DNA of 64,000 nucleotides from CAWELS01 sp964468205 (lineage in GTDB: Bacteria; Acidobacteriota; Terriglobia; Bryobacterales; Bryobacteraceae), in assembly GCA_964468205.1 (NCBI GenBank), contig CAYXVG010000039.1, forward strand, positions 6,809 to 70,808. Direction: 5' to 3'. The notes beneath the pieces are model-generated. The model was not told where the DNA came from. It worked only from the letters and a program-made list of their open reading frames with translations, and searched no databases. The position numbers were made by a program, and so were the translations under genes. Shown here in pieces: positions 28,501-35,408 of this stretch (its first letter is position 1; the number at the start of each line of letters is the position of its first letter).

Positions 28501-29045
28501 CGGCCCTTTACGAGTTACCGTTCGGCCGCGGCAAAAGGTTTGGCGCCGGCTGGAGCCGGGCTGCGGATATCATCGCCGGCAACTGGCAGATCAACGGGAT
28601 ACTGTCGCTATACTCCGGCTTCCCCATCTCGGCGACTACTAGCTTCCGGGGCGGTTCTTTCGGCGCTTTTCATCCCGATCCGGTACCGGGCAAGGATCCG
28701 AATGATGCGCCTCCGGGTGGCCGCACACCGGATCAGTGGTGGGACGCGACCGCAGTGCAGAACCCGCCGGTGGGCAGTTGGGGCGCCCTGGGGAACATGT
28801 ACATGAGACGCCCGGGCCAGCGGAACCTCGACTTCTCGATTTTCAAGCGGTTCCCGGTGAACGAGAGGTTCCAATTGGTCTACCGGGCGGAGTTCTTTAA
28901 CTTGTTTAATACGCCGTTCTTCGGTACCCCTGGAACGCAGTTCCGCGGCGACCCGAACAATCCACAAGCTGGCGGGTATGCCCGGATCACGGGTACCGAA
29001 GGCAACCCGAGGCAGATCCAGATGATGCTGCGGTTGGAATTCTAG
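25599..29045 (+). CDS. Oar-like TonB-dependent receptor
   Basis: A 1,148-residue outer-membrane protein. A signal peptide (LVALSVLCLAGPALAQ) is followed by a carboxypeptidase-regulatory-like domain (about 28-115: GTILGTVTDPSGGVIPGASV, ending VTETVEVTS), a plug region with the GVDNNVNV segment and EYGRGAGGVVNVSLKSGTND, and a large beta-barrel that ends in RLEF, a terminal aromatic residue as expected for barrel insertion. This class is expanded in acidobacteria and is thought to take up or bind polysaccharide- or protein-derived ligands. It stands after the phosphatase-like pair and is closed by a strong terminator. Ligand not predictable. Confidence 0.93.
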   Translation: MTSKKRLVCLVALSVLCLAGPALAQRDLGTILGTVTDPSGGVIPGASVTLMQDATGQNWELETDAGGNYIRTALQPGIYSITVGSPGFRSVTQRNVTLTGGSRIQVNLALEVGEVTETVEVTSAPPAIQTQSTELGAGLQAKNTSELPLGGRRVFAYLARLSPAVVPNEPGARDAANGGFSANGVRSNGQNNFLLNGVDNNVNVIDFINETAYVVGPSVEAIGEMKVITNGYNAEYGRGAGGVVNVSLKSGTNDWHGLAYWMHQNDNFDANRWENNRSGVGKGERLSNEFGANLGAPIVKDKLFFFVNYRGIRERQGGATSTLTIPWAEFKQGDFSRLLTNNVLGTDVMGNQIFEGQIFDPSTETIVDGQRVRQAFPGNRIPQSQWDSAASKLLSLYPDPNTNLGERVPDANFIVGVPLKRDVDQGDYRVDYRASDKDVFFFTGSWHESLRSREPPLGILDATGFAGEVQQDQPRNIMASYTRVWSPTVLTEVRAAYTRLVTSRLQANSTLDGFRELGIGGLNTCEFFEQNCGIPLMDLGNYSSVGASDWLPTKEWSNVWNYIANMSINKGNHAIKFGAEYRPVDFPFFQFPSSHGRFNFRRDRTASALSTGNTGDTMASLLLGSPARGTRLSTANLISSSFTTWSFYIQDDWKVSPKLTLNLGVRYEIYSPIDEWFGRQSNLEYWRTPVVLTIPEGNNQDAPLPPNFATDFGEIQVERGITDSKLIPTNYNNFGPRIGIAYQVSPKMVVRLGYGIFFGGEENEGGNPNRGEGLPFNQEVQLQTENMTDLDPNPFIATFSDGFPLNTFALPAPITFRSVPERQTPFVHKWNATIQRELGFATSLEVSYIGSKGTHLKQNFDANAPINDASAPNLPAGPRRWMTPLVPNIGGVSTTETLGRSWYNGLSANLVKRFSNGLDFNIGYTWSHVNTDVGTTLSGSGRTVRDPRDFSFNYGNAGFDMRHRFTTAALYELPFGRGKRFGAGWSRAADIIAGNWQINGILSLYSGFPISATTSFRGGSFGAFHPDPVPGKDPNDAPPGGRTPDQWWDATAVQNPPVGSWGALGNMYMRRPGQRNLDFSIFKRFPVNERFQLVYRAEFFNLFNTPFFGTPGTQFRGDPNNPQAGGYARITGTEGNPRQIQMMLRLEF

Positions 29046-29047
29046 CT

Positions 29048-29078
29048 AACATCCCCGCCCGTTGGGCGGGGATGTTTT
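29048..29078 (+). terminator. Rho-independent terminator after the TonB receptor
   Basis: A perfect 13-bp stem (29048-29060 with 29064-29076, core CCCCGCCC and GGGCGGGG) with a GTT loop, followed by TTTTC. It begins three bases after the receptor stop codon. This is the clearest terminator in the window. Confidence 0.9.
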
Positions 29079-29155
29079 CGTGTTTCGACACCGCCGCCCA
29101 ATAGTCGGGGGCCGTATTCCGGCAACTCTGCCCAATGATCGAGGGGGTTACGTGA

Positions 29156-29213
29156 GGGCGGGGCTTGCCCCGCCCCGGGCGGGTGGCCGTGGGTGCCGCA
29201 AGCGGCGCCCCTA
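29156..29213. repeat. Two adjacent GC-rich hairpins
   Basis: GGGCGGGGC at 29156-29164 pairs with GCCCCGCCC at 29167-29175. A second near-palindrome, GGGTGCCGC with GCGGCGCCC, follows directly and ends CCTAC. They lie between the receptor terminator and a convergent gene. The pattern resembles REP-type intergenic palindromes; they may also end transcripts from the minus-strand gene. Confidence 0.55.
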
Positions 29214-29298
29214 CGGGTTCCGAAACATTGGGTTGGTGTTGATGTGCTGGCGGATGTGGTTCATAATAAGCGGGGCATCCCGCGACAGCGGGAGCAAC

Positions 29299-32200
29299 TC
29301 ATTGCCCTGACAATTGTTCGAGCGCCTTCCGGGCGAGAGCGCTGTCCGGTTTGCGTTCCTGCAGCGTGAGCATCAGTTCGCGCGCCCTCTCCCGTTCGCC
29401 CATTCTCACCCAGATACCGGCCAGGTTCAGGTACATCTTTTCGTCGTCAGGCGCAACCTTGATCCCGTACTGAAACGCGGCGATCGCGTCATTCACCTGC
29501 CCGGTCTTCAAGAATAGGATCCCCAGGTTATTGATCGCCGAAGTGTCATCGGGCCGAATTTCGATCGCCGCCTCAAACAGTTTCCGCGCTTCCTCTGTCC
29601 GGCCCTGCTTTGCAACGAGAATCCCTAGGCTGTTCGCCACTTCGCCGTCTTTCGGGTCCACCTCGAGCGCACGGCGGTACAGGCGCTCGGCTTCCGTGGA
29701 GTTGCCCACTTGGCTGTACGCCAGCGCGGCGTTGACCAGTGCGTATGCCAAGTCCGGCCCCAATTCGAGGGCCTTCTCATAGTGCCGCACCGCCGCGGCA
29801 TAGTCGCCCGCCGCAGCCTCCACCCCGCCGAGTTCGTTCCAGATCTCCGGCAATGCGGGATTCAGCGTCACCGCCTTTTCAAGGGCCGCCCGCGCCTCGG
29901 CGAGCCGGTTGCCCTGAAGATGAATGCGGCCCACCGAAGCATGCGCAATGGCATTGTCCGGGCTGCGCCGAAGGTTCTCCTCAAAATACGGAAGCGCCTG
30001 TTCGCCGTATCCCGCCTGGAGTAGCGCGCCCCCGAACTTGTAATAGTCGCGTCCCGGGCGGCCAATGAAGTACCCCTGAAACGGCAACCCCCGCGGGTCC
30101 GGCGAATCGGCATCCGCCCCCCGCACATCGGCCACTGCCGTTGCCGCGTTTGGAGCCTCGCCGTAGACTTTCCGAATTCGGCCTTCCGAATCGAGCAGCA
30201 TCCAGAAAGGCGTCTCCAGATCGGCCCGGTAGTCGAACAGATACCGGCGAATGATGGCGTAGCTCGCGACCAGCTCCGGAGGGGCCTGCCGCAGGTCCAA
30301 TGACTCCACCGGCGCCGGCAATTCCGGCAAAGCCTCACCGGCGTGAAGAACGAATAGGGCCGGTCCCCGCCGCGTTTCCGGCAGCGGGACGGGCTCCCAT
30401 AGCCAGGTGGTCTGCAGGCGGGCGCCGTTGTCGATCGGCAGCGGTATGTCGTCCGGCAAGTCGGAATGCGGCCGAAGCGGATGCGATCGGATATCCTCTG
30501 CACCCTCCGTGACGCCGTAACGGAAACCAGCCGCCAGGGCCGGCAGATCCTGGACCAACCCGGAAGGCCAATGGATTCGGACCTTCGCCGCGCGCTCCCG
30601 ATCTCCCAGTCCGAAATGAAGCCGTTTTGTGTGCTGGGAAAGGTAGGCCGATCCGGCAGTCACCCACTTCACCTGCCCATCCACCTCCACCCGTGCGCCT
30701 ATCGCGTCCCGGTTCGACTTCGTTCCCCGGAGCGAAAATACGATCACATTCCCGGAACGCCCGCATATATTCTGAAAAACGCGAACCTGCGGTCCCAGCC
30801 GGCTCTTCAGAATCACGTCCAGATTGCCGTCTCCATCGAGATCCGTGAAGGCAAACGCGCGGCTGTCATCAGCGCGGCCCAGGCCGCTTACCCACGAACA
30901 ATCGAAATACCGGCCGCCGCGGCGAGCGAAGAACACGTTGGACTCATTACCCGCCCAGCTATACTCTTGCCGGACCAGTTGGTTGATCGCGTTCCAGCCA
31001 TCCTCATAGGCCGGCGCCACAGCCGCCCGCGGGGGCGACTTTCCCACCACATGCCGGTAGAAGAAACTCATCAAGTCGGCTTTGCTGTTGTTGGTCAGCA
31101 TCCCGCAGGCGATGTAGATCTCCGGCGTCCCGTCGTTGTCGAAATCGCAGCCGTCGCAAGACCAGGACCATGGAACAATTTCGACGCCCTCCTTGCCGCC
31201 CGTATAGGTAAACGTCCCGTCGCCGTTATTGTGATAGAGGGAGTTGCCTTTCACGTGCCCCTGGTAAGCTCCCAGCAGCGAGGGGTCCTGCTTGACCACT
31301 CCGAACTCGGGGTCGTTCACGATACGCTGGCCACAAGCGCTCCACATATTAGAGACCAGAAGATCAGGCAGCCCGTCGCCGTCGTAATCGAGCCACGCGG
31401 AGCTCATGCCCGGACCGAGGTCGACCACTCCGGCTTGCTCCGCGACGTCCTCGAAGCGGCCACCGGTGTTTTTGTATAGGTTGTTACGGCCGAAATCGTT
31501 GGTGACGTAGAGGTCCGGCCAGCCATCGCCGTTGTAGTCGCACCAAGTGGCCGCGAAGCTGTACCGGTTGTTGTTGTGGTTCATTCCCGCGGCCGCTGTC
31601 ACGTCCTCGAAAAAACCCGGATCCTCGTCCAAGCGGTTTCTGAAGAGGAAATTCGAAGGACCGTTCTGCGCGTCATGGTAGGGCGCAGGGTACCGGTATT
31701 GCGCTTCGGTCTGATAGAAGAGATAGGAACAGAAATAGAGGTCCAGCCGGCCGTCGCGGTCGTAGTCGATGGCCGCGACGCTGGTGAAGGAGCCCTGCGG
31801 AGCGGTGGCGAAACGGAATGCCTCCGGCTTGCGCGTGAAGCGGCCTTTGCCGTCATTGAGAAACAGCTCCGGCCCGGCGTTGCGTACCACTACGAGATCC
31901 TGCAGCCCGGCATTGCGCAGATCGACGAAAATCGCACTGGGAGTATCATCCAGCATGGCGACTCCAGCGCTATCGGAAATGTCCCGGAGCCGGCCGCTTC
32001 CATCCTGTTTATACAGCCGGTTCGGGAGGCCGCCCGGCTGGCAGATATATACCTCGTCCCGCCCGTCGCCATCGATATCGCCAACCGCGATTCCCTGTTC
32101 TCCGTAAAGATCAATGCCGCAAGCCGGATCGAGGCGTGAGCGCCAATAGGGCACGCCGCGAGTGAGCTGCTCCGAAAATGACGATTCATCGAGGAAAGTA

Positions 32201-32754
32201 TAGCCGGTGATGTCCCGGAACCACGGCCGGTCCGCGTGGGTCAGGATTTCGCCGGCGGGCTCGAAACTGGTGATAGAGCCATCGCTCCATGATTGCTTCC
32301 ACGTGCCGATGCGCTGCTCCAGCCGGCCCTCATTCTCGCTCCGGACATCGTAGCGGACAATCTCTCCTGGCAGGCGGTAAAACCGCGCGCTGTGGATCTT
32401 TCCCAACGATTCCCACCATTGCTTGAAGCCGGCGGCGATATCGCCTTCGCCGCCGAAGACCCCCTCCGCCACACCCGGAGCGATATCGCGGTATTCGCGG
32501 GGCGCTGGAGACCCTCCGCGGCAATCCGTGGCCAGCGGCAGACACCCCTCGATGAGCGCCGCGCGCAGCCGCTCCTCGATCTCCATCGCAGCCTTTTCCG
32601 CCGGAAACTCGTCGTGCCCCGGCTCGGCGAACGGCATCAGGGGAGCGTGCCTCGGCAGTTCGCGGTATTTCACCGGGAACGATGAATAGGCATGTCCTTT
32701 CGAAGCCAGATAACTGGTGGCGGCGAAGGTGAATAGAAACTCGCGTCGCCTCAC
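29299..32754 (-). CDS. FG-GAP/ASPIC-UnbV, redoxin-like and TPR fusion protein
   Basis: A 1,151-residue exported protein with a Tat-like start (MRRREFLFTFAATSYLASKG). FG-GAP repeats occupy about 200-620 (GDIDGDGRDEVYICQ, DYDRDGRLDLYFC, DYNGDGWPDLYVT, FDNDGTPEIYIA), then an ASPIC/UnbV domain (RGTKSNRDAIGARVEV, IHWPSGLVQDL). Around 780-890 a thioredoxin-like segment appears (GPALFVLHAGEALPEL, YLFDYRADLETPFWMLLDS, GRIRKVYGEAP) with no CXXC or peroxidatic cysteine. The last 230 residues are at least six TPR units (for example LAEARAALEKAVTLNPALPE). Convergent with the TonB receptor, divergent from the TPR gene at 32896. Role unknown. Confidence 0.9.
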   Translation of the reverse strand: MRRREFLFTFAATSYLASKGHAYSSFPVKYRELPRHAPLMPFAEPGHDEFPAEKAAMEIEERLRAALIEGCLPLATDCRGGSPAPREYRDIAPGVAEGVFGGEGDIAAGFKQWWESLGKIHSARFYRLPGEIVRYDVRSENEGRLEQRIGTWKQSWSDGSITSFEPAGEILTHADRPWFRDITGYTFLDESSFSEQLTRGVPYWRSRLDPACGIDLYGEQGIAVGDIDGDGRDEVYICQPGGLPNRLYKQDGSGRLRDISDSAGVAMLDDTPSAIFVDLRNAGLQDLVVVRNAGPELFLNDGKGRFTRKPEAFRFATAPQGSFTSVAAIDYDRDGRLDLYFCSYLFYQTEAQYRYPAPYHDAQNGPSNFLFRNRLDEDPGFFEDVTAAAGMNHNNNRYSFAATWCDYNGDGWPDLYVTNDFGRNNLYKNTGGRFEDVAEQAGVVDLGPGMSSAWLDYDGDGLPDLLVSNMWSACGQRIVNDPEFGVVKQDPSLLGAYQGHVKGNSLYHNNGDGTFTYTGGKEGVEIVPWSWSCDGCDFDNDGTPEIYIACGMLTNNSKADLMSFFYRHVVGKSPPRAAVAPAYEDGWNAINQLVRQEYSWAGNESNVFFARRGGRYFDCSWVSGLGRADDSRAFAFTDLDGDGNLDVILKSRLGPQVRVFQNICGRSGNVIVFSLRGTKSNRDAIGARVEVDGQVKWVTAGSAYLSQHTKRLHFGLGDRERAAKVRIHWPSGLVQDLPALAAGFRYGVTEGAEDIRSHPLRPHSDLPDDIPLPIDNGARLQTTWLWEPVPLPETRRGPALFVLHAGEALPELPAPVESLDLRQAPPELVASYAIIRRYLFDYRADLETPFWMLLDSEGRIRKVYGEAPNAATAVADVRGADADSPDPRGLPFQGYFIGRPGRDYYKFGGALLQAGYGEQALPYFEENLRRSPDNAIAHASVGRIHLQGNRLAEARAALEKAVTLNPALPEIWNELGGVEAAAGDYAAAVRHYEKALELGPDLAYALVNAALAYSQVGNSTEAERLYRRALEVDPKDGEVANSLGILVAKQGRTEEARKLFEAAIEIRPDDTSAINNLGILFLKTGQVNDAIAAFQYGIKVAPDDEKMYLNLAGIWVRMGERERARELMLTLQERKPDSALARKALEQLSGQ

Positions 32755-32878
32755 GGAACCCCCTGTCGCTTGTGATTTCGCCCGTAACCTACGACATTGA
32801 TTCTATGGCATGCCGCTCCCCCGTTGGTAATCGAGAGATCCGAAAGGCCATAATCCGTTCCGCCTCCGCCTCAGCGGC

Positions 32879-32884
32879 TACAAT
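32879..32884 (+). promoter_or_regulatory. Possible -10 element, short leader
   Basis: TACAAT lies 11 bases before the ATG at 32896, in the 141-base divergent gap. It would start transcription of the TPR/ASPIC operon almost at the start codon. Confidence 0.35.
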
Positions 32885-32895
32885 GAATTTGTCTG

Positions 32896-34044
32896 ATGTG
32901 GTTCATCCTCTCGCTCTGGCTCGCGCTTGCAGCGGTTCCGCAGTTCCAAACGGCGGTGCGGGAGGGGCTCGCCGCGCTGCGGAATAGGGATCTGGCATCC
33001 GCCCAGAAGAGCTTCGAGAAGGCGACCGCTTTGCAGCCCGAGAGCGCCGCCGCGTGGTACCTGCTGGCCCAAACCTATGCGGACAAAGGCAATCGCGCCG
33101 CCGCCCTGGAAGCGGCCGATAAGGCCGCCAGACACGCCGGCAACGACGCCACCGTCCTCTATAACATCGCTCTGTTCTATCTCCATGCCGGCCAGCCGGA
33201 ACTCTCGACGGCCGCCGGCGAGCGCGCCCTCGCCGTCGAGAACTCCGCTGACGTTCGGACAGTGCTGGGCCGCGCCTACGCCGTCCAGGGAGACTGGCCC
33301 AACGCCATCGTCCACTACCGCGAGGCGCAGCGGCTGTCGCCGTACAGTGACCAGGCGCTTTTCGACCTCGCGCAGGCGTACCTCATGACACAAGACTTCC
33401 CCCGAGCCATCGCGGTGCTCGAGGAAGGCCGCAAGACATTCGTTGAGGTGGCCCAACTTGACCTCGCCCTCGGAATCGCCTACTACGGCCAGCGCCGTTT
33501 CTCCGACGCCGTCGACAGTTTCCTCGGCATCATGCACCATGCGCCTGAGGTCGCGCAGCCTTACTATTTCATAGGCAAGATACTCGAACATGCGTCGGGC
33601 CGGCTTCCCGAGATCAGGGAACGGGCCATCAACTTTCAGAAAATCAACCCCAAAAGCCCGCTCGGATATGTACTCCACGCCCGCACGATTATGCAGCAAC
33701 TGCCGCCGGGACAATTCACCGCCGAGGCCGCCCGGGCCTACGAACTGCTCCAGAACGCGCTCGCTCTCAAAGAGGACCAGGCCGAAGCCCACTACTTGAT
33801 CGGCACACTGCTCGAGAGAAAAAAGGACTACGAGGCCGCTGCCACCCACCTCGAGCGGAGCGTCGAGTTGGAGGACAGCGACGCGGCCCCGCATTTCCGG
33901 CTTGCCGTGGTATACAGCCGGCTCGGCCGCAAGGAAGACGCCGCCCGGGAACGCGCCCTACACGAGAAACTCAGCGAAGACGAGGGCTCCCGAGCCGTCA
34001 GGCCGCTGCCACCAACGGCGGCTGGGGAGGCGCGGCAACCTTGA
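32896..34044 (+). CDS. Secreted TPR-repeat protein
   Basis: A 382-residue protein with a short signal-like N-terminus (MWFILSLWLALAAVP) and about nine TPR units from residue 20 on, such as LASAQKSFEKATALQPESAA, YAVQGDWPNAIVHYREA, QDFPRAIAVLEEGRKTF and KEDQAEAHYLIGTLLERKKD. TPR scaffolds bind peptides or other proteins. First gene of a five-part unit ending in an ASPIC/UnbV protein. Its stop codon overlaps the TTG of a micro-ORF. The repeated pairing of TPR genes with ASPIC genes in this locus suggests a partnership. Confidence 0.9.
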   Translation: MWFILSLWLALAAVPQFQTAVREGLAALRNRDLASAQKSFEKATALQPESAAAWYLLAQTYADKGNRAAALEAADKAARHAGNDATVLYNIALFYLHAGQPELSTAAGERALAVENSADVRTVLGRAYAVQGDWPNAIVHYREAQRLSPYSDQALFDLAQAYLMTQDFPRAIAVLEEGRKTFVEVAQLDLALGIAYYGQRRFSDAVDSFLGIMHHAPEVAQPYYFIGKILEHASGRLPEIRERAINFQKINPKSPLGYVLHARTIMQQLPPGQFTAEAARAYELLQNALALKEDQAEAHYLIGTLLERKKDYEAAATHLERSVELEDSDAAPHFRLAVVYSRLGRKEDAARERALHEKLSEDEGSRAVRPLPPTAAGEARQP

Positions 34045-34115
34045 CATCGGAATCGCGCCGTGATTACGTAGCAATGAAGGAGGACTGGGCTGAAATGGCG
34101 TTGGCGAAACAATGA
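34041..34115 (+). CDS. Possible 24-residue coupled micro-ORF
   Basis: A TTG at 34041, in a TTGA overlap with the TPR stop, opens a frame of 24 codons (beginning MTSESRRDYVAMKEDW) that closes in an ATGA overlap with the next start at 34112. GGGGAGG lies ten bases before the TTG, whereas the gene at 34112 has no visible ribosome binding site. A translational bridge is therefore plausible; the peptide itself may have no role. It could also be chance. Confidence 0.35.
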   Translation: MTSESRRDYVAMKEDWAEMALAKQ

Positions 34116-34384
34116 ACTTCCTCATATTCTCTGCTTTATTTTTTCCGCTCTTTCAACAGGAGGCGATTCCGGTGCAAACCGGCACGGAAGTGGACCAGTT
34201 GATCGAGCAAATCGCCGTGTCCGGCCGGGTTCAGGAGATTGCCGTGCCCCCCGAAGAGCGTGTGGAAAGCACCCTTCGGATTGCGCCTGGAGATCCCCCG
34301 CTCCTCGCCTTCCGGTACCTCGAAGGACAATCGAAGCATCGCTTCGGCGAGCTAGATCTGGTGATGGACGATGCGGGTCATTAG
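34112..34384 (+). CDS. Small exported protein, unknown
   Basis: A 90-residue protein with a hydrophobic start (MNFLIFSALFFPLFQQ) that may be a signal peptide, then a soluble part containing TGTEVDQLIEQIAVSGRV, PPEERVESTLRIAPGDPP and FRYLEGQSKHRFGELDLVMD. No family recognised. It overlaps the next TPR gene by 14 bases and follows the micro-ORF, so it belongs to the TPR/ASPIC operon. No cysteines are present in the mature part. Confidence 0.65.
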   Translation: MNFLIFSALFFPLFQQEAIPVQTGTEVDQLIEQIAVSGRVQEIAVPPEERVESTLRIAPGDPPLLAFRYLEGQSKHRFGELDLVMDDAGH

Positions 34385-35408
34385 TGTATTCCTACTCCTG
34401 GCGGGGTGTGCATTCCCCCAATCGGACACGCTCGTGGAGGGACTCCGCCAGTTTCAGGACGGGCGATACCAGGAGGCCGCGGCCAGCTTCGAGAAGGTGC
34501 TCGCGTCGGGAGAGTCGGCCGAGGCACGGACTTTTCTCGCGCTCTCACAGGCCGCCACGGGAGGCTGCGCCGCCGCGGAGCGCAGTTTGCGCAAGGAATT
34601 CGAGACCAGTCCGGATGGCCGTCTGCAAAGGCTCGCCGGGCTCGGCCTCGTTCAGTGTTTGCTCGCCGGCGACGATACGATGGGCGCCTTTCCCATCATC
34701 GAGAAGCTCGGCCAGCAACACCCCGAGGATGCCGATGTGCTGTTCCAGACCGCTCGTCTCCACATGAAGGCCTGGAACGACACCATCCGTCTAATGTTCC
34801 GGCAAACTCCGGCCTCCTACCGGGTGAATCAAATTTCGGCCGAGATCTTCGAGATCCAGGGCCAGTACACGGAGGCGGTGTCGGAGTACCGCAAGGCGAT
34901 CCAGAAGAACCCTGCCGCTGTCAATCTGCATTACCGCCTGGCACGGGCGCTGCTGATGGAATCGCATGCCCCGGAGGCGCTTGAGGCTGCGCGCGAGGAG
35001 TTCGAGCTGGAACTTAAATTGAACCCGAGCGATGCGGTAGCGCATTACCAGGTGGGCCAGATCCTTTTGGCCCAGGAGAAGCGTGACGAGGGGATCCAGC
35101 GCATCGAGCGTTCCATCGAACTGGACCCCACGTTTTCTCGCGCCATGGCAGCGCTCGCCAAGCTGAGACTGGAGGACGGGAAACTGGACGAGGCGATCAC
35201 GCTGCTGGAAGAAGCGGTCCGGATCGCGCCAAGCAGCGAATCCGCCCGCTACGGTTTAATGCGTGCCTACCGGCGGGCAGGCCGGCAGGAAGACGCTCTC
35301 CGGCAGAAGGAGGAGTTGGAGAGGTTGCAGAAAACGCCGGAAGGAGAGTTTACCGAGTTCCTCAAACGGATAGGAGAGCAGCCGGGGGGGCCGGCGCAGC
35401 GCCAATGA
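34371..35408 (+). CDS. TPR-repeat lipoprotein
   Basis: A 345-residue protein with a lipobox-like N-terminus (MRVISVFLLLAGCAFPQ, cysteine 13), so probably membrane-anchored by lipid. TPR units fill the rest: FQDGRYQEAAASFEKVLASG, GQYTEAVSEYRKAIQKNPAA, LAQEKRDEGIQRIERSIELD and EDGKLDEAITLLEEAVRIAP. The first gene of this operon encodes a second TPR protein. Its stop overlaps the following ASPIC gene start (ATGA), which points to equimolar or coupled synthesis. Confidence 0.88.
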   Translation: MRVISVFLLLAGCAFPQSDTLVEGLRQFQDGRYQEAAASFEKVLASGESAEARTFLALSQAATGGCAAAERSLRKEFETSPDGRLQRLAGLGLVQCLLAGDDTMGAFPIIEKLGQQHPEDADVLFQTARLHMKAWNDTIRLMFRQTPASYRVNQISAEIFEIQGQYTEAVSEYRKAIQKNPAAVNLHYRLARALLMESHAPEALEAAREEFELELKLNPSDAVAHYQVGQILLAQEKRDEGIQRIERSIELDPTFSRAMAALAKLRLEDGKLDEAITLLEEAVRIAPSSESARYGLMRAYRRAGRQEDALRQKEELERLQKTPEGEFTEFLKRIGEQPGGPAQRQ

